NCBI RefSeq assembly: GCF_028993635.1
Contig: NZ_CP118631.1
Span: 3,224,001-3,288,000 of the forward strand
Origin: Mucilaginibacter sp. SJ
GTDB taxonomy: Bacteria > Bacteroidota > Bacteroidia > Sphingobacteriales > Sphingobacteriaceae
Reading direction: 5' to 3'
Length of the DNA stretch: 64,000 nucleotides
Translations under genes and position numbers: made by a program
Notes under the pieces: generated by a model
Databases searched by the model: none
What the model was told of the DNA's origin: nothing
Seen by the model: the letters and a program-made list of their open reading frames with translations, nothing else
Part shown: piece by piece, positions 37,470-46,791 of the stretch
Numbering within the stretch: the first letter of the stretch is position 1
Layout of the letters: every line of letters starts with the position of its first letter

Positions 37470-37954
37470 GTAATCCTAAAATTGCGGCCAGTGAACTTGC
37501 CGGTTATAGTAAGCTGCTCAAACGCATGAGCATGGACGGGCGGCTGAATACTACACACATCAGCTTGTTCAGCGCATTATTTGTCCAATGGCAGCGCGCT
37601 GGCTTTAAAAGCCCGTTTCCTGTTACCAGAAAGACGCTTATGGCCTTTAGCCGGATAGCGTCGATTGCAACCTATCACAAATGTATCAAAGAACTCGATG
37701 AATATGGTTACATCAGCTATGAACCGTCTTATCATCCCAAACTTGGCAGCCAGGTTTACTGGCCTGCCGGTTGGGAAGGGAGCGAGCGGAAGTCGGGCAC
37801 ACCCGACTTTTCCGCTCGCCCTGCGGGGCTAACGCGGTTTTGCGTATACCTGTGGTATACTTTTCCCCCGCTTTTATGCTTCAGATACCGAAAACAGTAT
37901 ACCTGGAGGTATACTCAATTATTGCAATACGAAAGATCTTATGAGCAAGGATGA
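37466..37954 (+). CDS. Winged-helix-like mobile-element protein
   Basis: A 162-residue protein overlapping the HTH gene by 4 bp and the mobilisation gene by 14 bp, so all three are translationally coupled. Residues about 30-95 (ISLFSALFVQWQRAG through FSRIASIATYHKCIKELDEYGYI) look like a helix-turn-helix replication or regulatory domain. The last 60 residues lie over a long stem-loop and two operator-like palindromes, and their composition (VYLWYTFPPLLCFRYRKQ) looks non-biological. The conserved protein may effectively end near residue 110 with DNA signals occupying the tail. Confidence 0.65.
   Translation: MSNPKIAASELAGYSKLLKRMSMDGRLNTTHISLFSALFVQWQRAGFKSPFPVTRKTLMAFSRIASIATYHKCIKELDEYGYISYEPSYHPKLGSQVYWPAGWEGSERKSGTPDFSARPAGLTRFCVYLWYTFPPLLCFRYRKQYTWRYTQLLQYERSYEQG
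37782..37819. promoter_or_regulatory. Long stem-loop upstream of the mobilisation gene
   Basis: GCGAGCGG + AAGTCGGG (37782-37797) pair with CCCGACTT + CCGCTCGC (37802-37819) around loop CACA with a 2-nt bulge. It lies within the end of the preceding gene and could be an attenuator or part of the transfer origin. Confidence 0.6.
37844..37860. promoter_or_regulatory. GTATACC palindrome, copy 1
   Basis: GTATACC-TGT-GGTATAC, perfect 7-base arms, 81 bp before the bfmA-like start. A second copy follows at 37896. Confidence 0.6.
37896..37915. promoter_or_regulatory. AGTATACC palindrome, copy 2
   Basis: AGTATACC-TGGA-GGTATACT, perfect 8-base arms, 26 bp before the bfmA-like ATG. Two copies of one palindrome suggest cooperative binding by a dimeric regulator, perhaps the HTH protein at 37200. 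Confidence 0.65.
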
Positions 37955-38495
37955 AAATATAAAAACGATCCGGTTCCCGGTGAAGACAGATGAAAAGCTG
38001 GTCATCATCGCTAATAAATGCGGCCTGTCAAAGCTTAACCTGTTCATGTTCATGGTAGATTATTTTTATAAGACCAAGAAAGATCCGAGGGATTTGAACG
38101 ATGAGCTATTGAAAAATGCGATCAACAGGAAGACGGACAATATCGTTGCGTTTATCAGGACACAGGAGCAGGAACTTTTGATGCCCTTAAAAAAAGATTC
38201 GGAGCGTATGATCAATTCACAATTGAAGATCGTGGATTATTTTAACCAATATATCATCGCGCATAATAAGGAGCAGAAAGAAGCTCATGCAGTCCAAAGA
38301 AAAGCAATAGAAGAGATCGTGAAATATCTCCAAACTATGGACAGGCTGCAATTGGAAAAAAGAAATCTGAAAGTCCGTTTCAAAACAATCCTGGAGCATT
38401 ATGTTTCCCATCGGGAGAATTTAAATGTATTTGCGAAGCAGGCAGATAAGGATGAGCTGGTACGTTTTGCCAGGGAACAGTTAGAAAACCTGTGA
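37941..38495 (+). CDS. BfmA/BtgA-type mobilisation protein
   Basis: A 184-residue basic protein. The N-terminus KTIRFPVKTDEKLVIIANKCGLSKLNLFMFMVDYFYK has the ribbon-helix-helix layout and wording of BfmA/BtgA mobilisation accessory proteins, which bind the transfer origin and help the relaxase. The rest is helical with a coiled-coil tendency (MDRLQLEKRNLKVRFKTI). It precedes the relaxase-like gene by 58 bp, as in Bacteroides mobilisable elements. Confidence 0.82.
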   Translation: MSKDENIKTIRFPVKTDEKLVIIANKCGLSKLNLFMFMVDYFYKTKKDPRDLNDELLKNAINRKTDNIVAFIRTQEQELLMPLKKDSERMINSQLKIVDYFNQYIIAHNKEQKEAHAVQRKAIEEIVKYLQTMDRLQLEKRNLKVRFKTILEHYVSHRENLNVFAKQADKDELVRFAREQLENL

Positions 38496-38553
38496 CAGCG
38501 ATCATGAAGCAGCCTGTAAATGGGTATGTTATTTAAACTTAACCAAGAAAAAA

Positions 38554-39474
38554 ATGCACATCAATATTACAACCAGTGAAACCGGGAACAATAAAGGCAG
38601 CAGCAGCCAGTTGGTAGCCTACCTCGAAAGAGAGAACCGTATCGCCGAAGCGCAGGATAAACAATATAAGCTGGAGTATTGGTTCAACCACGAACGGAAT
38701 AATAGCCAGCCCTATGAAGTAAGGTCAGGCATCGATAATAATATAGCGAAGCTTTCAAAGGACGATGCCAAGTTTTTCCTGGTGAACATCAGCCCGAGTG
38801 AAAAAGAGTTATTATACCTGAAAGAGAAGTTTGGAAAGGAGGGTGCGAAAGATTATTTAAAAGCTTACGCCAATGAGGTAATGGATGCTTATGCTAAAAA
38901 CTTTAAGCGTGACCGGGTAGAAGGTAACCAGGACCTGGTTTATTATGCCAAGCTGGAAAACAAAAGGTATTACACTTATAAAGATCTGGAAGTGAGGAAA
39001 GGCATGGCCAGCCGAGGAGATGTCAAGCCGGGCGAGCAGATGCATGTACAGGTCATTGTCAGCAGGAAGGATGCCAGTAACACCATCAAGTTAAGCCCGC
39101 TGAATAATTCAAAAGGGACGAATGCTGAACATAGTAAAATCGTCGGGCAGTTTGACCGGGTAGCTTTTAAGCAGTCGGCGGAGCAGATCTTTGACCGGAT
39201 GTTTAATTATGAAAGGGAGATCAAAGAATCGTTTGGATATGCGAATGCTATGAAAAATGGAAGCTACGAACAAAAGGTTGAGTTCAGGGAAAAACAGAGG
39301 GTTCAGGAGTCCGGTAACCTGTTCCAGCAAAGCCATAGCAAAGGGATCCTGGAGGTGTTGCTTGATGGTGCCGCCAAAAACTATGGTCCGCCGACAGTAG
39401 ACGACGGAAAAAGGCGCAAAAAGAAAAAACGACCGGGACAGGATTATGATCGGGGACAACAGCTATCACGGTAA
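38554..39474 (+). CDS. Mobilisation protein, DUF5712/BfmB-like relaxase candidate
   Basis: A 306-residue protein. Features: MHINITTSETGNNKGSSSQL at the N-terminus, LVAYLERENR, and a central GEQMHVQVIVSRKDASNTI that resembles the metal-binding His motif region of MOB relaxases with a single visible His. The C-terminus is very basic (KRRKKKKRPG). This matches the DUF5712/BfmB group coupled to BfmA. It probably nicks or helps nick the transfer origin so that the island can be mobilised by a conjugative helper. No coupling protein or mating-pore genes are in the window, so the island is not self-transmissible on this evidence. Confidence 0.78.
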   Translation: MHINITTSETGNNKGSSSQLVAYLERENRIAEAQDKQYKLEYWFNHERNNSQPYEVRSGIDNNIAKLSKDDAKFFLVNISPSEKELLYLKEKFGKEGAKDYLKAYANEVMDAYAKNFKRDRVEGNQDLVYYAKLENKRYYTYKDLEVRKGMASRGDVKPGEQMHVQVIVSRKDASNTIKLSPLNNSKGTNAEHSKIVGQFDRVAFKQSAEQIFDRMFNYEREIKESFGYANAMKNGSYEQKVEFREKQRVQESGNLFQQSHSKGILEVLLDGAAKNYGPPTVDDGKRRKKKKRPGQDYDRGQQLSR

Positions 39475-39662
39475 GTAAGGATCATGTGGCCATACGGCTG
39501 CGGCAGGCGGCTCCATTACACCACGAGCTTCGCTCCGGGTTTCATTGCGCCGCCAGCCTTGCCGCCGCGCGTGCAGGAGTGTATTCGTTCCTCATACACA
39601 CCTGCCTGTCCCGCCCGCTGATTATTGGTTAGTCACAGCACCGCAGTCACAAAGTTAGCTAC

Positions 39663-39722
39663 GCAGGAAAACAGTCAAGGCTATATAAACCGGCTATCGC
39701 CGGGCCTTGACAGTTTTCCTGC
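39663..39722. promoter_or_regulatory. Large inverted repeat downstream of relaxase gene, candidate oriT
   Basis: Arms 39663-39681 and 39704-39722 are complementary at 18 of 19 positions and continue outward with GTTAGC/GCTAAC. The 22-bp spacer includes a smaller CCGGC/GCCGG hairpin. No protein is convincing in 39475-39805. Location beside mobilisation genes favours a transfer origin; a strong terminator is the alternative. Confidence 0.5.
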
Positions 39723-39805
39723 TAACAGCTCCCGTTGTTTAAGCGGTGATATGACTGGGTGTGTTTGTGATTATCTGGCCAGTCGGCTATGGTGTAGAGG
39801 TAAAT

Positions 39806-40069
39806 CTAATTCTGAAAATGTCTGCTGTAAACGTCGATAACAGCTTTCTTAAGTTCAATAGGTAAGTCCCATTGCGTTTTCCAAATGAGTTTGGCTGTAT
39901 TATTACCACCGGAATCGGATTGAATAACATCAAACAGATCAAAAATTCCTTCAATCTTATGAAGTTCAAAGTAAGGTTTAAATCGCTGATCTATTGTAGC
40001 AAATTCTTTATCGTTGATAAATGCAAATACCCTATCCTGGTAATTGTTTTCACCAGCATGCTCTTCCAT
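39806..40069 (-). CDS. Small protein of unknown function, coupled to XRE regulator
   Basis: An 87-residue acidic protein starting at the base where the upstream regulator gene ends (stop and start overlap by a base), so the two form a tight bicistron. No signal peptide, membrane helix or known motif is visible; the N-terminus is hydrophilic and the C-terminus has WDLPIELKKAVIDVYSRHF. It could be the partner of a toxin-antitoxin or regulatory pair, but nothing in the sequence proves that. Confidence 0.6.
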   Translation of the reverse strand: MEEHAGENNYQDRVFAFINDKEFATIDQRFKPYFELHKIEGIFDLFDVIQSDSGGNNTAKLIWKTQWDLPIELKKAVIDVYSRHFQN

Positions 40070-40491
40070 TAACCCTTGTTCTTTAAGATTTCTACTTTTT
40101 CACGTTCACTTTGTAGGAGGCGTTCATAAAGCTTTTTGTTTTCTTCGATAACTTCAAGCCATTTATCTATTGGATTAAAAGTGCAATAATTTGCATGAAA
40201 AGTACCATTGCTATTACTGAAACTGTTGTCATTAAAAGTGTTGAAATATGTCACAGCGGCCTGCTCATCGAAATTTTTGATGGCCTCTTCAGGTACTTTC
40301 AACACTTTAGCTACCTGTGACAATAATTCTGGCTCCAACACCTCCTTAGATTCCAAAAGAGATATTCTCTTTTGACTCCAATCATCACCCAATTCAATAG
40401 CAAGTGCTTCCTGCTTTAATCCGAGCATTTCTCGGAAGCGTTTAACGTTTCGACCTTGATGGATATTCTTTGGTATGTCGGTAGTATTCAT
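40069..40491 (-). CDS. XRE-family helix-turn-helix regulator
   Basis: About 140 residues from the ATG at 40491 (MNTTDIPKNIHQGRNVKRF); the longer reading adds eight unlikely residues. The HTH spans FREMLGLKQEALAIELGDDWSQKRISLLES (two helices around residues 20-45). The C-terminal part ends in a coiled coil (KLYERLLQSEREKVEILKN). Such regulators with an Asn-rich middle are frequent in Bacteroidota genomes and mobile elements. It faces away from the HEPN module across a 438-bp gap with no convincing gene. Confidence 0.82.
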   Translation of the reverse strand: MNTTDIPKNIHQGRNVKRFREMLGLKQEALAIELGDDWSQKRISLLESKEVLEPELLSQVAKVLKVPEEAIKNFDEQAAVTYFNTFNDNSFSNSNGTFHANYCTFNPIDKWLEVIEENKKLYERLLQSEREKVEILKNKG

Positions 40492-40929
40492 AAGTGAGTA
40501 GTAGAGTTCGTTCAAAATTAAACAAAATAATAAAAAAGGAAGATTTATCTAATATAGAAATAATACCGGGTTAAATATGACCTTGTTTGTATCAGATAGA
40601 AAGCCGCAGAATGGTTTAGCAATTTTCCGTTGATGATATTTGTGCTATTAGAGAAACATAATATTAACGAACGCTGAAGATTAGCTACGCGATTTCTAAT
40701 GAAAATAATATAAGGTTGACAGCCAGAGAGGCCACGGCGAAAGTCGGGCCTTTTCTTTTTTAACCACTTCTTCATTAGAAGATCTTTCAACCAGGTCTGT
40801 GAAATAGATGCTGCAAATAAGGTATTCGATCATTGAGGATTCTTTAGAACTTCAAAGAATAGGTTAGCACTTTTTTCCTTTGGAGATTTGTATCGTCGGC
40901 CAATCAAGACCGGTATAAAGGAATTGAGT

Positions 40930-42393
40930 ATGTATTGCGGTAAATATGCCCCGTGGGAACACTACCCCAAAAATCTTCGCTTTTCTGAAGTACAATATCC
41001 ATTAACTGTCGTCAATCAGTTTTTTGATCTTGATTGGCCCAAAGGACATTTCGAAGACCTTAAAACCTGGCGATATTATGTGATAAATTACGAAAGCTTT
41101 AAAAATGAAAGATTTGGGCCAGGTAAATTATTTGACACCTATGAGGCTACACTCAAACTACTTGAAGCCCTCCATTTATTATATCTTGATAACGAGGATG
41201 ACGACCGTTCGGTTGCAACCACTGATAAGCAAGTAAATGAAGAAAAACAGCTATGGTATTGGTTCGCGGAAAAGCTGTCACCGGAAGAATTGATGAATCC
41301 TTATATAGCAGTGAAGCGCGTTTTTAAGGAAATCAAGCCTCAACAATTCAGAGATTACCTGAATGAATGGATACACTTTGCTCTTTCCACGCATGCCGTT
41401 GAGGATAGTATGTCAATGAACGAAATTATTCTCGTTTACAAATCTGTGAAAAGACTGTACTCCGCCGCGTGGATCATCAGGCAACGCGAAAGCGATAACC
41501 CAACTTTGAAAAAAGGGCCGGTCAATGAAGCGGACATCCGTCAAGGAGGTGGGATAATGATCGTAAAAAAAACAGAAGAGGGCATCATTCGTATAGAACA
41601 AACCGTGGCGGAAAAACTGGCATTGAAAGAAGTAGCTGATGCCATACGAAAAGCAGTCCCATCCATAAAAGCCGTCATCCATATCAACAGCTTTAAGGAT
41701 ACTGACACCTTCATGCTTTACATTTTAATAGATGATACCGGAACGCCCATAAGCGAGGATCTTAATAAAGCAATTGAAAAAGCTGCCGAGCCGCTCATTC
41801 ATATTCTTACAGTAATCCAAAGCGAATCAATTCTACGGTCGCAAAATGATGACGACAAAGCCTTTTTAAAATATGTTTTGGCCAGGGGTATTATCGTCCA
41901 GGAAAGTGAAGATCTAAAATTGAAAGAACAATTAACGGTAAATCTTAGGCAAACTGAGGACGCAGGCACACCTTACTATGAGCAAAAATTTTCAGAGTCG
42001 AAAATGCTTTATGATAAAATCGACGATGAAATAGAAAAGGAGAATTTACGTGAGGCCCTCAGGTTAATAGCCAGCTCTTTAACTGCATTACTTGAAGCGT
42101 TATTATTCTATAAAACCGGGTACAAAACAGCAAATCCCGACATTGATCGATTATCCTGGTTAACCCAACTTTTTACTAACGAAATTGAAAGACGCTTTGA
42201 CCATCTGGCTAATGCAGAACCTGAATTGTATGAGTTAATAATAAGTAGCCAATCAGATTATTTGGATGCGCCGCCTAATGCGACCCTTGCTGAAGTGCTC
42301 AAACTAAAAATTGAACTGGTCAACCAGCGTATGATCGTGCGTACCTTAATGTCTGGAATAAAAGCAAATGATGCATTGAAAAAAAGTAAATGA
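40930..42393 (+). CDS. Large protein of unknown function paired with HEPN gene
   Basis: About 487 residues from the ATG at 40930 (MYCGKYAPWEHYPKNL). An in-frame start at 40888 would add 14 residues. The N-terminal 160 residues are aromatic-rich and unrecognised. The middle (GGIMIVKKTEEGIIRIEQT and onward) looks alpha/beta. The last 150 residues are helical, with SSLTALLEALLFYKTGYKTANPDIDRLSWL resembling a HEPN-like four-helix bundle without a clear catalytic R-x3-H. It is 7 bp upstream of the HEPN gene, so the products may act together. Function is unknown. Confidence 0.65.
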   Translation: MYCGKYAPWEHYPKNLRFSEVQYPLTVVNQFFDLDWPKGHFEDLKTWRYYVINYESFKNERFGPGKLFDTYEATLKLLEALHLLYLDNEDDDRSVATTDKQVNEEKQLWYWFAEKLSPEELMNPYIAVKRVFKEIKPQQFRDYLNEWIHFALSTHAVEDSMSMNEIILVYKSVKRLYSAAWIIRQRESDNPTLKKGPVNEADIRQGGGIMIVKKTEEGIIRIEQTVAEKLALKEVADAIRKAVPSIKAVIHINSFKDTDTFMLYILIDDTGTPISEDLNKAIEKAAEPLIHILTVIQSESILRSQNDDDKAFLKYVLARGIIVQESEDLKLKEQLTVNLRQTEDAGTPYYEQKFSESKMLYDKIDDEIEKENLREALRLIASSLTALLEALLFYKTGYKTANPDIDRLSWLTQLFTNEIERRFDHLANAEPELYELIISSQSDYLDAPPNATLAEVLKLKIELVNQRMIVRTLMSGIKANDALKKSK

Positions 42394-42400
42394 TTGCAAA

Positions 42401-43303
42401 ATGAATACTATACAAATCAAACTTACCGATACACAGCACAAGGAATTGCAGGAGATAGCGAAAGCCTTAACCAATCAATATCAAATTAAGAAGATCATTT
42501 GTTTTGCTGCAATAAACAGATCAAGCGAGGAAGCTACTGTTTTTGATCATTCAAAAGTTGTTTCTGAAACCAATTACTATTTACTGGTAATGACTACCGA
42601 TATCACCCGTATAGAGCATGCAATGCAGGATTATATCAGTAAATTATTCCCTGGTACATTCGTCGTCGCACATGGGCTTGAAACAGTGATGAACCTTGTT
42701 TACAAATACGACACTTTCTTTTTAAATGTCTGTTTAAACGGCGCACTAATTTATACTTCCGACGGCTTTACGATGATTCCTGATTTTGACGAAGCCAAAG
42801 TGGAAGATGCCATTTTAAAAGACCGAGAAGCTTTCAAAAGGATCTACAACCTTGCATTGGGCTTCTTAGAAAGTGCATGGAATTGCCTGGAAAACGACTT
42901 CGACAATAATGTTATCTTTTTACTTCATCAGGCAGTTGAGCAAGGATGCAGGGCATTGATAAGGCTGTTTACAGGATACCGGTCTGACATCCATAATATC
43001 GGCCGGTTAATTGATTTCTGCAATTGCTTTTCACCGGAACCGTCAGCGTTATTCCGGCGACATTTTGCAAAAGAGAAGCATCTGTTTAAGGTACTTTCCG
43101 CAAGCTACTCGGATGTCCGATATAAAGATAACTACCAGGTAGTTGACCATGAAGCTGATTTATTATGCACACAAGTGCAAGCCTTTCTTGATCTAATAGA
43201 AGAACTGGCAAAAAAAGAGACCGCACCGGGTACTGCTAGGACCACAGTTGAGGCATCGGCAGAGGTCGTGGATTATTCCCCGGCCCTGCCAGCTTCGCTG
43301 TGA
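42401..43303 (+). CDS. Nucleotidyltransferase-like plus HEPN domain protein
   Basis: A 300-residue protein. Residues 1-140 resemble a degenerate minimal nucleotidyltransferase fold (no intact GS...DxD motif visible). Residues about 145-265 form a HEPN bundle (FLLHQAVEQGCRALIRLFTG, then R-x3-H in YRSDIHNIGRLI). HEPN proteins are often RNases in toxin-antitoxin and phage-defence systems or partners of nucleotidyltransferases. The C-terminal tail is low complexity. Coupled to the preceding gene, it may form a two-gene module carried as island cargo; the activity is inferred. Confidence 0.72.
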   Translation: MNTIQIKLTDTQHKELQEIAKALTNQYQIKKIICFAAINRSSEEATVFDHSKVVSETNYYLLVMTTDITRIEHAMQDYISKLFPGTFVVAHGLETVMNLVYKYDTFFLNVCLNGALIYTSDGFTMIPDFDEAKVEDAILKDREAFKRIYNLALGFLESAWNCLENDFDNNVIFLLHQAVEQGCRALIRLFTGYRSDIHNIGRLIDFCNCFSPEPSALFRRHFAKEKHLFKVLSASYSDVRYKDNYQVVDHEADLLCTQVQAFLDLIEELAKKETAPGTARTTVEASAEVVDYSPALPASL

Positions 43304-43943
43304 TTATCGTTTTGCCTTTCGGTGAAAGATTTTTGTCCGATGAACGAAAAAATTAAAAATGATTCAATTGGCATGCTGTTTCAGCAGGCATTGGATAAAA
43401 GCTTGCATCTGATCTGAGCAAGAATCATAAAACAATTTGCGCTATACTTTTAATCATTTCATTGAGTTTCTCGGAGAGAGCGAGCGTGAAATGTCGATCC
43501 GGGAATTAACTACTTCCCGGATTGAATAGTTCCTGCAACTTTTCGGTTCATCTACAACGGATTAAAGGAATTGACATAGGAGATTTTTTGAACACCTACA
43601 TAATTGGCATTTGGAATAATTTTTTGCCCGCCTCTTACCGATATTGCCGTGTGTACATCGAACCAGTTAACATTCGTTTGTCGTAAGTTCTTGATTGATA
43701 GTATATGCTTTCGATTTTACTAAATCCGCCGGTGAGTATTGATCCTGATCAGAATTTAATTTAAATATAAGTTGGTTTGTTATGTAAGTGTGTATTGATT
43801 TTGCTTTCAATAGTTTTTTGCATAAACTAATCTGCAATACTGCCAGTTTCAGACCATTACTAATTTAAGTGCTAAGAACTTAGGGAATTTATCCAATTTT
43901 CTTATTTACGATGAGCTATCAATAGTTCAATGCCAAATGCTAA
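43304..43943. other. Intergenic region between HEPN module and lanB
   Basis: About 640 bp with no gene longer than a short reading frame. A 25-codon frame starting MNEKIKNDSIGMLFQQALDK at 43340 looks like the N-terminus of a protein cut short and may be a remnant. Both flanking genes end or converge here. Confidence 0.4.
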
Positions 43944-46787
43944 TCAGACTGGCAACTGTCCATTTCGCTCTGTGTAATAGCGCCTCCTGGTCAAACGCTG
44001 GAGATAAATGTAAATGATCATTTCATGCATTCGCTGATCAGTTTCAAACATCCGGTTTACATGCATATGAAAAAGGTCGGCAATCATTCTTTCCATTAGG
44101 TGCTGTGGGGTGACCCGGACGCAGGCGTTAAAGGCATTTCTCAACTCTTTCCATCGTTTTGCCCCTGCAAGTTTTTCTATTACCAGTACTTTGGTATGTT
44201 CGCTAAAGGCGGCGAAACCGTCATTTATTTTCCTAAAAGCTGCCGGTATAATACCGAATTCAGAAGCAAAGGATTTTTCCATTTCGGCATAGAAAGCGAG
44301 TCTGGCAGCATATTCGTAACCGTTTTCCAGCAATATTGAATCCAGAAGACGAATGGACCAGTAATACCGATGTTCAGCGGATACATTTCTGGCCATCAGC
44401 CGAAGTGTGCCCGTACTGTCTCTAAAAAAAAACTTTTCAGCGAGATCGATCCGTTCCGTCCCGTAGCGCTCCACTTCTCGGAGATAAGGTTTTAGAAGAA
44501 ACTCCTTAACCTGGCCGGAAAGAATAGAGGCTTCCAGTATGAGCGACAGGGCGTTCATCAGCAAGTATCCCTCTCTTGGATGCTCTAGCTTCACACGTAA
44601 CCTGATATGGTGGCTGGGGCTGTTATAGCGAATAAAAAACCATTGCACGATCTTCTGTCTATTTTCAGTGATAAAACGGGCTATATGGTTAGTTAACAAA
44701 AGATTGGCAAAGATATGATGACAATATATCTCAAAATAAAGCCATTCCTGTCCAGGTAGGAAATATTTTTTTACGCCGGCCGGCTCCGGGGAATGCCCTG
44801 CAACTGTTATAGGCGCGTAAATCTGCTCCGTGTGGTAAAAGCTGTAAATGAATTCCGAATTATAAGCTTTACCCATTTTATCGCCGACGATCCCTTTGCG
44901 CAATGGTATATATTCCGTAATATATATTCCGGTTTTGTTTTTGATAACCGCGAGGAATGCTTCGAGGTCTGTATCGCTATGTGCGCGGAATGTCAGCTTT
45001 TGGTCACTGTTGCCGTAACTAAACATGCCGATACCTTGTTCATGAAGCCACTGCCTCAGCTTTTCAGTACTATTTGAAACACCTCCAGGGCGAAATATAT
45101 CCGGAACCAGCCACCTGGCGGGTGAAAGGATGACCTTTTTAAATTGTACCCGAGGGTAGCGACTCAAACCGGGGAAAATAGCCCGAAGATCCAATCTGAG
45201 CGAGGACCTGATCTGCTGCTGCTGCAGGTCGGCGAGGAACCTGAACAATGACAAGTCGGAGCGGACGTAGTTATAGGCCGATGCGATCCTGGGCACAACC
45301 CGCCGGTTTAACTTTTTGGACCTCAAGATAATCTCGCCTTGGCGGACGGCAATCTGTAGGTCATCCAATTCAATATTCTTATCACCTGTCGAATAGGAAA
45401 GAATGCAAAACTCGAAAGGATAAAGTCTGCCGCGCCGGTTTACATTATCTATTTTATCTTCCGCCCTGTAAGCAACATCGAAGAAGATAACCCCAGGATT
45501 TGCTGCCTCCTCCGTCTCAGCGATGTTCCTGCCAAAAGCCTCAAATCCGCCACCAAGCAGTGAGAACCTGCCCAGCATGGCATTGGCCGTATTGCCGCCG
45601 ATGTGTTCACAAACCAGCAAGTCATCAGCGAAGCTTGTCACAGCGCTCAGGGTATTTGGCAAAGCCGGTGCCTTCTGCGTTCCGGGTTGAAATGATTCTA
45701 ACCGTATGCATGGCCTTTCCTGCCAGGAAGAGAGCAAGAATTGCTGAAGTTCGCCGTAGGAAATCCTGTCTGTCCCGTTCGTGTTTTGCAGCAATGCTTT
45801 AATTTCGTTTATCATAGTTTCGTGCGTATGGAAGCCGGATTCCAGGCCTCCATAGCCCGGGCCAGTCTCTGGATCCAGTGCGGCGGATAAGGGTACTTCT
45901 CTGTCTCCGAACCTTTCCAGAAATCCATCCCTGAATTTTTTGACGTCATTGTTTTCCTGTAAGGGAAGTATAGCGTTAAGAAAGCCGATGGCTTCATTAA
46001 GCTGTTGAGCCGCCTCGGCTCCCGGTTCTCCGGATATCCATTGTCGTTCCGCAATGGTGTAGGCTGTTCCCATAACCTGTGCCGGAAGCCTGTGCCGTTT
46101 GAAATAGTCCGGCCCGGTTATGTTCGGGCTATAGTCGTCGAGGATAAGCTGGATGCTGATCAGTTCCGCGATTAGCTTTTTCGCCGCTGTTTTGCCGTCG
46201 CCCTTGTGATTTTTGATAAAAGAGAGGAGTTCAGGTTTACCGCGGGGTTCCCGGACGAAAAGCAGCAGGTCATAAAGAAACGGGTTGTATGGGACGGAAC
46301 TGAGTTCGAAAGTGAAGCCGTTAAAGAAAATATATTTAATCTCCGTCCCTGAAAGATAGATAGTTCGGTTAGCCTGGAACTGACTCGCGATATTGCCCGA
46401 TGCCCTCAGCCCGGCTTCCCAAGTGGCATGGAAGCTCCAGTCGACGAACGTATGATAAACGGGAGGTGCAAGGATGATAGGTGTGCCGGTGCGGCTGCTA
46501 CGTCCGTGCGGCACCAGTGTTAGCGAAGCGAACCGCCCGAAAGGCGTTGCCCGATACCTGGCACGGTTGAAATATTTATAAATGGTAAGCTGCTCTTTTG
46601 GCGCAAGCAGGGGAAGGTCTGTAGCCTGGCAGTCTTTGATGATAAGGTAAAATTCCGGAGAAGCTTCAGCGATCATGATTTTAAGTTCCTCCCAAACCTC
46701 CTCCAGTTGCGTGTTTTCCGGGAAGGCGGGGACCCTGCAAATGCTAAAGGAAAGGGGACGGAGACTGGTCATAATGGCAATACGCAA
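43944..46787 (-). CDS. lanB: Lantibiotic dehydratase (full-length LanB)
   Basis: A 947-residue class I lanthipeptide dehydratase. The N-terminal glutamylation domain carries YKYFNRARYRATPFGRFASL near residue 80. The C-terminal elimination domain (thiopeptide-type, about 660-940) includes WLYFEIYCHHIFANLLL and WFFIRYNSPSHHIRLRVKL. The enzyme uses glutamyl-tRNA to convert Ser and Thr of a precursor into dehydro residues. The two-component sensor gene is directly upstream (4 bp apart), and three precursor genes with Ser/Thr-rich cores lie on the opposite strand 5 kb away. No LanC cyclase gene is visible in the window. Both domains appear intact; catalytic residues cannot be proven by eye. Confidence 0.88.
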   Translation of the reverse strand: MRIAIMTSLRPLSFSICRVPAFPENTQLEEVWEELKIMIAEASPEFYLIIKDCQATDLPLLAPKEQLTIYKYFNRARYRATPFGRFASLTLVPHGRSSRTGTPIILAPPVYHTFVDWSFHATWEAGLRASGNIASQFQANRTIYLSGTEIKYIFFNGFTFELSSVPYNPFLYDLLLFVREPRGKPELLSFIKNHKGDGKTAAKKLIAELISIQLILDDYSPNITGPDYFKRHRLPAQVMGTAYTIAERQWISGEPGAEAAQQLNEAIGFLNAILPLQENNDVKKFRDGFLERFGDREVPLSAALDPETGPGYGGLESGFHTHETMINEIKALLQNTNGTDRISYGELQQFLLSSWQERPCIRLESFQPGTQKAPALPNTLSAVTSFADDLLVCEHIGGNTANAMLGRFSLLGGGFEAFGRNIAETEEAANPGVIFFDVAYRAEDKIDNVNRRGRLYPFEFCILSYSTGDKNIELDDLQIAVRQGEIILRSKKLNRRVVPRIASAYNYVRSDLSLFRFLADLQQQQIRSSLRLDLRAIFPGLSRYPRVQFKKVILSPARWLVPDIFRPGGVSNSTEKLRQWLHEQGIGMFSYGNSDQKLTFRAHSDTDLEAFLAVIKNKTGIYITEYIPLRKGIVGDKMGKAYNSEFIYSFYHTEQIYAPITVAGHSPEPAGVKKYFLPGQEWLYFEIYCHHIFANLLLTNHIARFITENRQKIVQWFFIRYNSPSHHIRLRVKLEHPREGYLLMNALSLILEASILSGQVKEFLLKPYLREVERYGTERIDLAEKFFFRDSTGTLRLMARNVSAEHRYYWSIRLLDSILLENGYEYAARLAFYAEMEKSFASEFGIIPAAFRKINDGFAAFSEHTKVLVIEKLAGAKRWKELRNAFNACVRVTPQHLMERMIADLFHMHVNRMFETDQRMHEMIIYIYLQRLTRRRYYTERNGQLPV

Positions 46788-46791
46788 GGGG

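Noticed and set aside
39625..39840. 71-residue frame after the relaxase gene
   Set aside because: It runs straight through the large inverted repeat, which explains its odd composition better than coding.
40545..40790. 81-residue minus-strand frame upstream of the HEPN module
   Set aside because: No family, unlikely residue composition and no promoter or ribosome signal; probably chance.
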